A stretch of 49,208 bases of DNA from an uncultured Microbulbifer sp. (GTDB lineage: Bacteria; Pseudomonadota; Gammaproteobacteria; Pseudomonadales; Cellvibrionaceae), in the NCBI RefSeq assembly GCF_947489355.1, contig NZ_CANLDD010000032.1:1-49208 (forward strand), given 5' to 3'. Positions 1-8,770 of this stretch are shown here, piece after piece (within the stretch, counting starts at the first letter, position 1; the number at the start of each line of letters is the position of its first letter). A program made the position numbers and the translations under genes. A model generated the notes under the pieces. It was not told the origin of the DNA. It ran no database searches and saw only the letters and a program-made list of their open reading frames with translations.

Positions 1-68
1 AAGGAACGTTAGTTCCGTACAGACCGCTTTGAGCGGTTCACGATTAAAGCCACCGGCTTTGCCGGTGG
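1..68. mobile_element. Three tandem hairpins, possible end of an IS200/IS605-type element
   Basis: Three short perfect hairpins follow one another: GGAAC/GTTCC (3-16), ACCGC/GCGGT (23-37) and CCACCGGC/GCCGGTGG with a TTT loop (50-68). Closely spaced hairpins of this kind are typical of the right end of IS200/IS605 elements, where the end also forms the 3' part of the tnpB-associated guide RNA. The transposase itself would lie upstream of the window, so this is inference from structure only. The third hairpin could alternatively act as a terminator for an upstream gene, but no T-run follows it. Confidence 0.4.
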
Positions 69-115
69 ATATTTACTTAATTGTTACTTTACTTCAAAGA
101 ATTCAAAGCTTGACT

Positions 116-2899
116 ATGAAAATCACCAAGGAAAGCTGGGAAAGAATACAGGCTATTTTTAGCCAGGTTCTGCAGCAGCCAGAGGAAAATCGCCATACTT
201 TTATTCAACAGGTCTGTGGAAAAGACAGACAATTATGCCGAGAAGTTGAGCTTCTACTGGAAGCAGAGTGCAATGCGCCCACATTTCTCAAAACGTTCGT
301 GCCAAAAGCTAATGCAATTCAAGTTTCATTGCCACTGATTAAAACGGGTGATCGCCTGGGTGCCTATAAGCTCTGTGAAGAAATTGGACGCGGTGGTATG
401 GGCGTAGTATATCGGGCAGAGAGGGAAGAAGGTAATTTCAAACAGGAGGTGGCAATCAAATTGCTTTGTGCGGAGATGGGCGAAGGAAAAATGGGTCTTG
501 AGCGATTCCAGCTTGAGCAGCAAACCCTAGCGTCCCTCAATCACCCAAATATCGTTCAGATGTTCGATGGCGGTGTTACAGAATACCAGCAGCCATACAT
601 CATTATGGAGTTTGTCCGCGGTGTAGATATTAATCGCTATTGTGACGAACATGCTTTGGATCTGCGGGCGCGTTTATCTCTTATCTTACAGATTGCTGAT
701 GTCTTGAGTTTTGCACATGGCAACCTGATTGTACATCGGGATATCAAGCCTTCCAATATTCTGATTAATAGCGAAGGGCAGGTAAAATTATTAGATTTTG
801 GCATTGCCAAATTTATTTCAAGAGAGCTGGGAAAGGGATTGACGCAGAATGGTGAATTCGTAATGACGCCAGGATTTGCCGCACCAGAACAAATTAAAAA
901 GAAGCATGTTACTATTAGTATCGATATTTACCAGTTGGGCTTAGTGCTCTACGAGCTGATAACCGGGCATAAAGCTTACAGTGACCAGGCAGGATCGCTG
1001 TATGAGTTAGCACAGATAATGTGCGAAGGTTGCCCTACATTACCCAGTGAAATAGCAAATAAGAATTTACAAAGAGGCGCTTTTCCAAGTAAAAAACTTC
1101 GTGGTGATCTGGATGCGATTGTGTTAAAAGCTCTGCGTGCAGAACCAGAACATAGATACAGCTCAATGCGGGGGTTTGCTACTGATATTCAAGCCCACTT
1201 GGACGGAAATTTGGTTTATGCACGCCAGGGGAGTTTCCGCTATCGAGTACATAACCGCATTCGCAGGCACTGGCGGGCGCTGTTTATATCTGTGTCTTTT
1301 CTATGTATTATAATGGCATACACAATAACGGTAACCATTCAATCACGTAGCGTTCAACGGGCGTTAGAGAGAAGTGTATTTGAGGCACAGAAGGCCCAGC
1401 AGGTATCCGATTTTTTAATCAATATATTTAAACACTCAGATCCGAATGTTTCTGGATTAGATAAAATCAGTGCTCAGCAATTGTTGGAAAATGGCCAGGA
1501 GAAAATTCATGCAAGTCTCAAAAAAGCACCGGCAATTCGTAGCCATATGCTGGGCGTTTTAGGGACAATTTATTATAGTCAAGGGGTATACAATAAAAGC
1601 GAGGAGCTGCTAAGGCAGGCTTTGGAACAACAGCGCAAGCTGACTAAAAATGATTCACTAAAACTTGCCGATACAATGACCAAATTGGCTATTAACCTGA
1701 GTTCTATGAATCAGTATGAGGAATCAGAACAACTATTACAAGAAAGTCTTGCTATTTATCAGAATAGTAGGCGGAAATCTGTGCTCGAAAGTAACAAAGT
1801 TAACCAAGCAGAAACTCTCAATGCATTTGCCAATCTATTTCAGAAGCGGGGAGATTTTGAAAAAGCGGGATTCTATTTTAAGAAGGCAATAGATTTAGTA
1901 GAGGAAATTCCTGGAGGACAGAATGAAATGGCCGTTGCTTTCAATGGACTAGGTAATATTCATTACTATCAGGGGCGTTTTGAGGAAGCCACGGCACATA
2001 TGCGAAAAGTAATACGCATTCAAAAAATCATCCACGGTGAAAAACACTCATATTATACTATAGCCTTAAACAACCTGGCCACGATGCTTACGGACTTGGA
2101 GCGCTTTGAGGAGGCCGCTGAGCTCAGTAGGCAGGCTTTGTCTATTCAGCAGCACATATTGAGCGCCGATCATCCATATGTAGGTGATTCGTTGCGGGCC
2201 TTGGGTGTATTGTCTCATCGAAAAGGAGACTTCGAAACTGCAGTAATCTATTTGCAACAGGCCTTGCGTGTCAAGCGCTCACAAAACCAACAAATTAATA
2301 TCAGAATCGCTTTTGTCTTGCTTTGGTTGGGTGCCGTTTTGCAAGATAAAGGCGAACTTGATGCCGCTGATCGACATTATAAAGAAATGATAGAAATTTT
2401 CCGGAAGTTGAAAGTAGCAGACAAAATTATGGGCCGAGGATTGTGCCAGCCTGCTTCTTTGGCGATGGCAAAAGGAGATTGGGAAACGGCCGGACAGCTT
2501 TATACCAGGGCTCTCGATTTATTGCCCGAAACCGGAGTGCGTACCTCTATAGCCCAGCTCGGCCTGGCCAGAGTGCTGCTAGCCGAAAATAAAGAATTAT
2601 ACAGAGCAGAAGCGCTAGCTAAGGCAGCTTTGACCAGCAGACAAGCAAAATTTACTATCGGCCATAGTATGATTGCTGAAGCCGAAGCGGTGCTTGGACT
2701 AATCCAAGCAGCATACACTCCCACTACGGCAATACTCCGATTAGAGTCTGCTGATACTATATTGCAATCTCACCCTTTGTTTTTAAAGCGTCATAGTATG
2801 CACAACCTTGCTAAGCAAGTTAAACAGGCACTGAAACATTTAAACAATCATAGCGAAATTCTGGAGGAAACAACAGGTGTGCCCGTGAGCACACCATAA
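116..2899 (+). CDS. Membrane-anchored Ser/Thr protein kinase with C-terminal TPR repeats
   Basis: The product is a Hanks-type serine/threonine kinase of about 927 residues. The glycine loop GRGGMGVVY (about residue 91), VAIK lysine, catalytic HRDIKPSN (about 206) and DFG (about 227) are all present, so the kinase should be active. One membrane segment lies near residues 388-410, and the region from about 470 to 880 is built of TPR-like repeats with NLA and ALxIxQ signatures, probably periplasmic. The reading frame is open from position 29, but the ATG at 116 gives the usual N-terminus of this family; the earlier start would run through the hairpins at 1-68. Kinases of this architecture are often encoded beside an ECF-type sigma factor, which would be upstream of the window. 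The substrate is unknown. Confidence 0.9.
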   Translation: MKITKESWERIQAIFSQVLQQPEENRHTFIQQVCGKDRQLCREVELLLEAECNAPTFLKTFVPKANAIQVSLPLIKTGDRLGAYKLCEEIGRGGMGVVYRAEREEGNFKQEVAIKLLCAEMGEGKMGLERFQLEQQTLASLNHPNIVQMFDGGVTEYQQPYIIMEFVRGVDINRYCDEHALDLRARLSLILQIADVLSFAHGNLIVHRDIKPSNILINSEGQVKLLDFGIAKFISRELGKGLTQNGEFVMTPGFAAPEQIKKKHVTISIDIYQLGLVLYELITGHKAYSDQAGSLYELAQIMCEGCPTLPSEIANKNLQRGAFPSKKLRGDLDAIVLKALRAEPEHRYSSMRGFATDIQAHLDGNLVYARQGSFRYRVHNRIRRHWRALFISVSFLCIIMAYTITVTIQSRSVQRALERSVFEAQKAQQVSDFLINIFKHSDPNVSGLDKISAQQLLENGQEKIHASLKKAPAIRSHMLGVLGTIYYSQGVYNKSEELLRQALEQQRKLTKNDSLKLADTMTKLAINLSSMNQYEESEQLLQESLAIYQNSRRKSVLESNKVNQAETLNAFANLFQKRGDFEKAGFYFKKAIDLVEEIPGGQNEMAVAFNGLGNIHYYQGRFEEATAHMRKVIRIQKIIHGEKHSYYTIALNNLATMLTDLERFEEAAELSRQALSIQQHILSADHPYVGDSLRALGVLSHRKGDFETAVIYLQQALRVKRSQNQQINIRIAFVLLWLGAVLQDKGELDAADRHYKEMIEIFRKLKVADKIMGRGLCQPASLAMAKGDWETAGQLYTRALDLLPETGVRTSIAQLGLARVLLAENKELYRAEALAKAALTSRQAKFTIGHSMIAEAEAVLGLIQAAYTPTTAILRLESADTILQSHPLFLKRHSMHNLAKQVKQALKHLNNHSEILEETTGVPVSTP

Positions 2900-2956
2900 C
2901 TTTCAGTTGATTTCGACATGTTTGGTAAGGGGAAGTTCTATTTCCTCCGGGAAAAC

Positions 2957-3457
2957 TTACAGTGGATCAGTTCTTTCTGGAGGACCCAGTGCTTGGCAGA
3001 GAAACACCGGCCTATAGGTTAAAAATAATTCTCCAGTTCTATTATGCGAGGGATATTTCCCAACTATAACTTGAGATGGTTCTGGGCAACCGATATAGCC
3101 AGGGACTAACCACAATTTATCACTCTGCGAGTTATTGCAACTGAAATACGTACTTCCACAAGAGACAACTGAGTGGCTTGGTAAACAAAATCCTCCTTGA
3201 TCATAGCGTTGCCAAAATTCCGGGCACGCTCCCTCAGGTGCTTCTACTGGCGGATTGGGGCTTAGCAAATCCTGTAGATTTACACATTCCCTTATTCCCG
3301 GCGGACGGAAAAACCCCTGATTACATTCTTCACTATTATAAACTGGCAACACTATCTCTGAGTCATCATGATCTGTACTGAATGCTGCAGTATTACCTAA
3401 AGAAAAAACAAGGATAAAAATTAGTGAGATAATAGACCTTTCTGTGTACTGTTTCAT
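2957..3457 (-). CDS. Cysteine-rich secreted protein of unknown function
   Basis: The product is a 166-residue protein with a clear Sec signal peptide (a basic start, then a hydrophobic stretch SLIFILVFSLGNTAAF, cleavage near residue 26). The mature part carries about eight cysteines, several in CxN or SCGS contexts, and many prolines, suggesting a small disulphide-bonded exported domain. I do not recognise the family. It stands alone and points towards the kinase gene, converging with it. An 11-bp inverted repeat lies upstream of its start (3533-3587) and may be regulatory. Confidence 0.6.
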   Translation of the reverse strand: MKQYTERSIISLIFILVFSLGNTAAFSTDHDDSEIVLPVYNSEECNQGFFRPPGIRECVNLQDLLSPNPPVEAPEGACPEFWQRYDQGGFCLPSHSVVSCGSTYFSCNNSQSDKLWLVPGYIGCPEPSQVIVGKYPSHNRTGELFLTYRPVFLCQALGPPERTDPL

Positions 3458-3532
3458 ATCGTTTATCCTAGATAAATAAGGTGTAAGTTATTTGTTCATA
3501 TTGTTGATGTTAGCAATTCGTATGGTTCACAG

Positions 3533-3587
3533 CCCATACACAATTTAAATCTTTAAACAAAATTTGATGGTAAGGTTTGTGTATGGG
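3533..3587. repeat. 11-bp perfect inverted repeat
   Basis: CCCATACACAA (3533-3543) is repeated as its exact complement TTGTGTATGGG (3577-3587) with a 33-bp AT-rich spacer. It starts 76 bp upstream of the start of the Cys-rich secreted protein gene on the minus strand. It could be a pair of half-sites for a regulator or a loose hairpin; no T-run follows, so it is not a classical terminator. Confidence 0.4.
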
Positions 3588-4209
3588 TCACAAAACTTGT
3601 TGATAAGTTGGCTATAAGTAATCTCGCAATACTGGCGAGTATTCGTGTAATAATATTTATCAAAGTACCAATTCCCTATATGCTCTGAATGGGATAGGCG
3701 CTGATCATCATTTGTCCAATCCCATTATTTTAAAACAGAATCTAGTAAAAAAACCGGACAAATTTCTCGATCTTTTTAATCTGTTTTCTTTCTGCCAGAA
3801 TTTGCTGGAGTATTTTTCGGGGCACTACCGTTGCATCGGAAGTCTCAAATTTTGTGACGGTCGTAGGATTTTCTGAGCCACCCATTGTATTCAATTTTCA
3901 GGTATAGCATTAGATCTGTACATATGGAGCCTGTACGGGTGTACCTAGCAGGTTTCTAAAAAGGCTTACTTTGTTTTCTTAGCCTAGGAAGGCCGCGCAC
4001 CTTCTACAAAAAATCAAGCAGCCATACGCTTGACTGTCAGATCCAAGATCTCTATTTGGGATAGCAGGCTACTGACAAAGTATTTTTCAGCAGCCTGGTA
4101 ACACATGTTTTCGCCGTCTTTCTCTATCACTAAATAACCGGATGCTCACTGGTTAGCTCAAGATTGAATCCGGGTATGGTGAAAGCAGAGTCAATGATGT
4201 CAAAGTGGA

Positions 4210-4228
4210 ACAACTATTTAATAGTTGT
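4210..4228. promoter_or_regulatory. 19-bp near-perfect palindrome, operator-like
   Basis: ACAACTATT and AATAGTTGT form nine-base perfect arms around a single central T. Size and symmetry suit a dimeric helix-turn-helix regulator. It lies about 290 bp upstream of the GTG start at 4522, so a link with that gene is only a guess. Confidence 0.3.
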
Positions 4229-4521
4229 CCAGGATAATTTTCTGCCTTAATAGGGCTGCGCCATCTAGAGAAAAGAACAGACCTTATGATCCTTCCGGTG
4301 ACAATCAGTTTTGTCACTGAGGGGTGGATTGCGTTGTATTTTGTGCCAAGCATCAAATTAATGTCCGGTTCTTATCTTTGACTCTGTATTACCTTTTGCA
4401 AGTGTTGGTATTAATCCTTCGCTTGGAGTTTTTGTTTTTCCGAATCATAAGCATAAATCGGAATGGATTAATTGACTCTTATTCAATCCACAGTTAGATC
4501 AATCAAGAGGGAGAATGTAAA

Positions 4522-5436
4522 GTGATTAAATATATCAGGCGAGTTTCTAATCTGATTGTGATTATTTCAGCTGCAACATATTTTAATAGTATGAATGTAT
4601 TTGCTATGGAGGCAAAAGTTTTTGCGATCAGTGACTTTGTTCCTGCCGCAGCTGGCGGCTGTAATGGTAATGATATGGCATTCTGGGATAATATGGTTGA
4701 TCGATGGTACGACAAAATGGGGGCAAAAGGTCATATCAAAGACGGTCAGTATACAAATGGCTTTATGACTATTAAGCGTTTTTGTGATCCCGATATTATA
4801 ACAGGGTGTAACGATCATAATTTCCTTGATGAAGCCGATGCGGCGATGATAGCCACCCACGGTTCAGATAGTGGAGATCATTGGGCTGGAACAATGCGTA
4901 GACCCTGGTCTGGACATTGCAAACTGGATGCGGGTGGAACTGCAACGGATATGGCAGTTGGCGATTTCGATTTAGAATTTATTCATTTTTCTTCTTCTTA
5001 TAGCGCTGACGATGATAATTTATCCGGTATCCGCGAAGCTATGTACGATGTTTCCGACACTGCGGTAAACGGCCGACGCGCTCATCAATGGGATGGCTTT
5101 CATGGGGTTATGTGGATTTCTCCTTCTTTTGCGAATGACTACAAAAATTTCGCTGATGATGCACATTCGATTTCTATGTCTAGCGCATGGGTCAACAATA
5201 TGTACGACTCAACTGTTGATTGTAATTGGAATGATCCTTTTAACTGGTTTGGGAGCTGTCAAGAACAATGTCCAGTTGCATACAGTATCTCTTCCACAAT
5301 AATTAGCGTGGTCAATCGATTAAACAATGAGCGCTATAACAATGTATATTCTGATCCAAATGGAAAAAATTGGTATGCGTATAAGTATATCCGTAAATGT
5401 AATCCTATTGGTGAAACAGCATTCAATCCCAACTAG
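4522..5436 (+). CDS. Secreted DUF6345-like (caspase-fold) protein
   Basis: The product is a 304-residue exported protein starting at GTG, with an AGAGGGAG ribosome site about 8 bp before it and a signal peptide to about residue 28. The central pattern resembles DUF6345 proteins as I remember them: a His-Gly block (ATHGSDSGDHWAG, about residue 111), a strand ending FSSSYS (about 155) where the family has a Ser-Cys motif, then GFHGVMWISPSFANDY and SISMSSAW. The family is thought to share the caspase/gingipain fold with a His/Cys dyad. Here the position of the expected Cys is Ser, so it may be inactive or use a different nucleophile. Several other Cys residues may form disulphides. The next gene starts 33 bp downstream and is probably cotranscribed. 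Confidence 0.55.
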   Translation: MIKYIRRVSNLIVIISAATYFNSMNVFAMEAKVFAISDFVPAAAGGCNGNDMAFWDNMVDRWYDKMGAKGHIKDGQYTNGFMTIKRFCDPDIITGCNDHNFLDEADAAMIATHGSDSGDHWAGTMRRPWSGHCKLDAGGTATDMAVGDFDLEFIHFSSSYSADDDNLSGIREAMYDVSDTAVNGRRAHQWDGFHGVMWISPSFANDYKNFADDAHSISMSSAWVNNMYDSTVDCNWNDPFNWFGSCQEQCPVAYSISSTIISVVNRLNNERYNNVYSDPNGKNWYAYKYIRKCNPIGETAFNPN

Positions 5437-5469
5437 CAACTCCACTTAATTCATATAAGGAATGGTCAA

Positions 5470-6534
5470 ATGAAAACTAATCTGATTGTCATGGGCAAGA
5501 CTTTATATCTTATAGCGCTTTTTTGTATGCCAGTAGTTTTTGCCCAGGCCCAAGATAATCCTGGGAACGACAAAGATCTTTCCAGAGAGGATCTCGAGTA
5601 TATTATTGAAAGAGATATGCCGAAAGTTCTGGGTGAGAATAATGTAGAGTTGCTCACACAAATGTTACAACCAAATCGTGGAAATTCTCTGTATGAAACC
5701 TTTGATGGAAATAAAGCTGTGAATTATCTTTTCAAAGGAAAGGATGTGGTTTATGGGAAGGAATGTGATAAAGAGCTTTATCCTCAGGGCCAGTGCGATG
5801 TGGTCAGCGGTTCTTCGAATGGAGAAGAAGAATATTCAAAGTTTAGCTTTAATAACAATTTGTCATTGGCTGATATTCGATTCAGCGACCGGCCCGCCTT
5901 CGGGCCAGCTAAAAAGGTGGAAATTTCTAACCAAGAAGCTTTTTATGCAGCTAAAAAATTTCTGATAGATATCTTTGGTATATCCGAAGAAGAAATTCCA
6001 ACTGCACCAAGCAATGCTAGTAACCCCTACCCGGTGAAGACTGTGAATATGGCCTATTCTGATGGTGCTGGTAGTAGTGGTTTCTTGCCAGTGGAAAAAT
6101 TGGTTTCTTTCCCTCGCGGTTTATTTGTTAAAGGAGGGCTGGGTTGGATACCCGGGCCAGGCCGTCTCAAAGTAACAATAGACGACCAGGGAATTAATAC
6201 TGCATCTGTTTCGGGTTGGGCAGACTTGAGTGGCTATGGATTAAATCTAGATCCTAGAGATGCCAAATCACGCAGAGCACTGGTTTCCGAACTGGCTACC
6301 CGTTTGCAAGATGAGGGCATTAATAGTTTGAATTCAACCCGAGGCGTACTGGCAATCGCTTTGCCTGTTGGCGCAAAATCTCCAATTCCAGTTTTACGAG
6401 TATACGCTGCCGCTTTGGAGAGAGATTTAGATGAAAAATCTCAAGGTAATAATGCCTCTTCGGCCGGAGTTGTATTAGATATTCCACTTTTGGTCAGTAT
6501 CGATGAAAGTAAATCGATAGGAGATGGGGAATAG
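5470..6534 (+). CDS. Secreted protein of unknown function, partner of the DUF6345-like gene
   Basis: The product is a 354-residue protein with a signal peptide (hydrophobic segment about residues 10-24, cleavage near AQA-QD). It starts 33 bp after the DUF6345-like gene with an AAGGAA-type ribosome site. The rest is acidic and soluble, without membrane segments or repeats; only two cysteines lie in the mature part (about residues 98 and 108) and may pair. I do not recognise a family. Its tight linkage with a possible protease-fold protein suggests an exported substrate, inhibitor or partner, but this is inference. Confidence 0.6.
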   Translation: MKTNLIVMGKTLYLIALFCMPVVFAQAQDNPGNDKDLSREDLEYIIERDMPKVLGENNVELLTQMLQPNRGNSLYETFDGNKAVNYLFKGKDVVYGKECDKELYPQGQCDVVSGSSNGEEEYSKFSFNNNLSLADIRFSDRPAFGPAKKVEISNQEAFYAAKKFLIDIFGISEEEIPTAPSNASNPYPVKTVNMAYSDGAGSSGFLPVEKLVSFPRGLFVKGGLGWIPGPGRLKVTIDDQGINTASVSGWADLSGYGLNLDPRDAKSRRALVSELATRLQDEGINSLNSTRGVLAIALPVGAKSPIPVLRVYAAALERDLDEKSQGNNASSAGVVLDIPLLVSIDESKSIGDGE

Positions 6535-6586
6535 CTTCTACTACTTATGATCTTTAGTGAATGGCTCCGCTACTGTTAATAGTGTT

Positions 6587-6612
6587 AAGCTCAGTTAAGC
6601 ATGGCTGAGCTT
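6587..6612 (+). terminator. Weak hairpin downstream of the secreted pair
   Basis: AAGCTCAG (6587-6594) and CTGAGCTT (6605-6612) form an eight-base perfect stem with a ten-base loop, 53 bp after the stop of the preceding gene. There is no T-run, so it would be a poor intrinsic terminator; it may instead protect the 3' end of the transcript. Confidence 0.3.
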
Positions 6613-6718
6613 GCTAAGGGAGGCTGTGCTTGATTCAATAATTACGATTGAAGAAACTGTCTTGGCTACAAGTCTCCAGCTGTGTGCAATCATCAGGGTG
6701 TGTTTGGCGCCAATTTCC

Positions 6719-6886
6719 GTGCTTTCTGCTCAAGTGAGTCCTGCTGCAATGGAAAAGAACAGGAGTAAAACAGATAGATTTTTTTTGAACATTTCAAGGC
6801 CGTCCCATAGGGGTATGCAAGCCTTTCTAGCAAAGGAATATGACCGGGACATATCAGGGTAAGGCGTGCAGTGTAAGGTGGAGATC
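6719..6886 (-). pseudogene. Decayed duplicate of the glpQ start and leader
   Basis: These 168 bp align without gaps to 13465-13632, the leader and signal-peptide region of the intact glpQ gene, in the same orientation (I count 19 mismatches, about 89% identity). On the minus strand the ATG at 6792 begins MFKKNLSVLLLFFSIAAGLT, after which the Cys codon TGC of glpQ has become the stop TGA. The similarity ends shortly after, so only about 24 codons and some 95 bp of leader are left. With the right-hand copy it forms a long direct repeat that brackets the accessory genes between them. Confidence 0.85.
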
Positions 6887-7251
6887 GGAGGAATATAGAA
6901 TATAAGCATCCTTCTTCGGTTTAGCCATACTCTGCCGCCAGAGCGGGAACCAGCTCAGGTCAGGCTGTTCGATCCTTCGCAGATTCGTCTATCCGATTGA
7001 CAAAGTGACCCAACCACTGCCAACTTCCACATCTTACAGCGGACCGATGGAGCGACTTACGTTTCGCGAAGCATTCTCCAGGACTTTTCAGTCAAACCGA
7101 ATAAAAAATGATTAACTTTGAATGCTCTCAACTTAAAACCTGGGACTTGATCAGTAAACAACTTCAGGAAGTTCGAGTAGAATACTTTGGATCAAGGATA
7201 AATAGGTAGTTTATAATTCCTATACCCTCACGGCAATTAAGAGAACACAGC
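6887..7251. other. Intergenic stretch, no gene seen
   Basis: About 365 bp between the glpQ remnant and the oxidoreductase gene. I see no reading frame with recognisable protein content. It probably holds the promoter of the following gene. Confidence 0.5.
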
Positions 7252-8220
7252 ATGAAAGCTGCAATCTATACCCAATATGGATCCCCCGACGTACTTCAGC
7301 TTAGAGATGTGGACAAACCCGTGCCGAAAGACACAGAAGTCTTAATCCGTGTGCACGCCACGTCAATTAACGACTGGGACTGGGGCTTGCTCAACGGTGA
7401 TGCGGTCAACCGATTAATTAACGGAATTTTTAAACCGAAAAAGATGAACATACTTGGCTCCGACATTGCGGGTCGTGTCGAAGCTGTCGGTAAGGCGGTC
7501 ACATGTTTTAAACCGGGTGATGACGTGTATGGTGACCTGGCGGGTCGATTTGGTGGATTTGCCGATTATGTTTGTGCACTGCAAAACCAGGTGGCCAAGA
7601 TGGCAATAGGCATGTCCTTCGAGCAGGCCGCGGCGATCCCCCAGGCCGGGATGCTGGCGCTGCAAGGCTTGTTCGATATCCTGCCCTTAAAAGATGGACA
7701 GAAAGTCCTTATCAACGGTGCCGGAGGCGGAGTGGGCACCTTTGGTATTCAATTTGCCAAGCAATTCGATGTTGAGGTCACCGGCGTTGATAGTACTGGA
7801 AAATTGGAACTTATGCGCCGGATTGGGTTTGACCACGTTATTGACTATACCCAAGAGGATTTCACCCAAAGCGGTCGGGAATACGATTTAATTGTCGATG
7901 CCAAAACAAACCGCTCTTCGTTTGTCTATTTGCGTGCGCTCAAGCCCAGCGGGGTTTACGCAACGGTGGGTGGGCGTGTCCCACGTTTGCTGCAAGTCGC
8001 TTTATTCGGAAAACCCATTCAATGGTTAACCGGAAAACAAACTCGCATTGTTGTTTTGCGAGCGAATCGCGATTTGGCCTATATCAATGAACTTTTCGAG
8101 GCAGGTAAACTGACCCCCGTTATCGACGGCCCTTACACATTAAATCAACTGGCCGATGCGTTTCGCCATTTTGGCAGGGCGGAACACCAGGGAAAAATTG
8201 TGGTTACGATACCCGCTTGA
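7252..8220 (+). CDS. NAD(P)-dependent zinc-free alcohol dehydrogenase/quinone oxidoreductase (MDR family)
   Basis: The product is a 322-residue member of the medium-chain dehydrogenase/reductase superfamily. It has the GroES-like N-terminal domain (residues 1-115, with GSDIAGRVEAVG and FKPGDDVYG) and a Rossmann domain whose nucleotide loop reads INGAGGGVGTFGIQFAK near residue 155. The catalytic and structural zinc ligands of true alcohol dehydrogenases are absent, which places it with the quinone oxidoreductase/zeta-crystallin-like branch that reduces quinones or enones with NADPH. Length is normal for the group. It is a single gene; the pentanucleotide repeat begins 135 bp downstream. The exact substrate cannot be read from sequence. 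Confidence 0.88.
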   Translation: MKAAIYTQYGSPDVLQLRDVDKPVPKDTEVLIRVHATSINDWDWGLLNGDAVNRLINGIFKPKKMNILGSDIAGRVEAVGKAVTCFKPGDDVYGDLAGRFGGFADYVCALQNQVAKMAIGMSFEQAAAIPQAGMLALQGLFDILPLKDGQKVLINGAGGGVGTFGIQFAKQFDVEVTGVDSTGKLELMRRIGFDHVIDYTQEDFTQSGREYDLIVDAKTNRSSFVYLRALKPSGVYATVGGRVPRLLQVALFGKPIQWLTGKQTRIVVLRANRDLAYINELFEAGKLTPVIDGPYTLNQLADAFRHFGRAEHQGKIVVTIPA

Positions 8221-8355
8221 TCGTTTTGGTATGAGCTGAAAAAAGTGCACGATAACCATTCGTGAACATAAAACTGCTGGGCACCTTGTGACTACCATCT
8301 TTTTATCAGAGAAGCTTGCCCATTAACGACGCGCAGCCCCAAGCTCGGCCTGCAA

Positions 8356-8425
8356 GACAAGACAAGACAAGACAAGACAAGACAAGACAAGACAAGACAA
8401 GACAAGACAAGACAAGACAAGACAA
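8356..8425. repeat. Pentanucleotide tandem repeat, 14 units of GACAA
   Basis: Fourteen uninterrupted copies of GACAA (TTGTC on the other strand) occupy 70 bp. As five is not a multiple of three, gain or loss of a unit shifts any frame running through it; such repeats drive phase variation in some pathogens. A minus-strand frame of 74 codons (8306-8530) crosses it and reads a LVLSC repeat, but it has no other sign of being a gene. No obvious promoter or start is placed next to the repeat, so a role in switching is unproven. Confidence 0.95.
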
Positions 8426-8658
8426 GGACAATGTCATTGTATTTTTTTGACCGGAACTTCTAACTGAATAGAATACTGAAAATCGTCCAAGAATTTCTCT
8501 TGGGTAGTTCTCAGGACAGTAGCTTGGCAAAATTCATCATCGACAGTCAGAATCCAGAGAGGATGGACGTGTTTCGATTGGCATCCTAGCTGCAACTTGG
8601 GTCTCTTGAGTAACCGGGATTGGGATAACCTAGATTTATTTTATAAAAGGAGAATGAC

Positions 8659-8770
8659 ATGTCATTTAAATGGAATCTGGTCTATTGCAAACCTGGCCAG
8701 GATGAAAGAGTAGAAGTCAACCTAGGCAAATTGGGGGTTTGAGGTTTTCAGGCTCAAGTTTGAGATTTAA
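8659..8770 (+). pseudogene. Frameshifted N-terminal remnant of an RfaH/NusG-type antiterminator
   Basis: A good ribosome site (AAAAGGAGAA) precedes an ATG that opens the frame MSFKWNLVYCKPGQDERVEV and then NLGKLGV before a stop at 8740. The pattern W-x-LVYCKPGQ...R...NL matches the start of RfaH/NusG N-terminal domains. Skipping one G of the GGGGG run at 8733-8737 continues the match as GFEVFRLKFEI before a stop at 8768, as in the family's G-[FY]-E-V-F block. The remaining about 120 residues, including the KOW domain, are missing, so this is a fragment plus a frameshift. Confidence 0.7.

Larger units (their letters stand above)
3458..4521. other. Long intergenic region without a convincing gene
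   Basis: About 1.06 kb of AT-rich sequence with no supported coding region; the short reading frames in it show no codon pattern or recognisable protein. It contains two symmetrical sites annotated separately (3533-3587 and 4210-4228) and presumably the promoters of the two genes that diverge from it. Confidence 0.6.

Noticed and set aside
8356..8425. Regular repeats as a CRISPR array
   Set aside because: The units are five bases long and directly adjacent with no spacers, so it is a simple tandem repeat.
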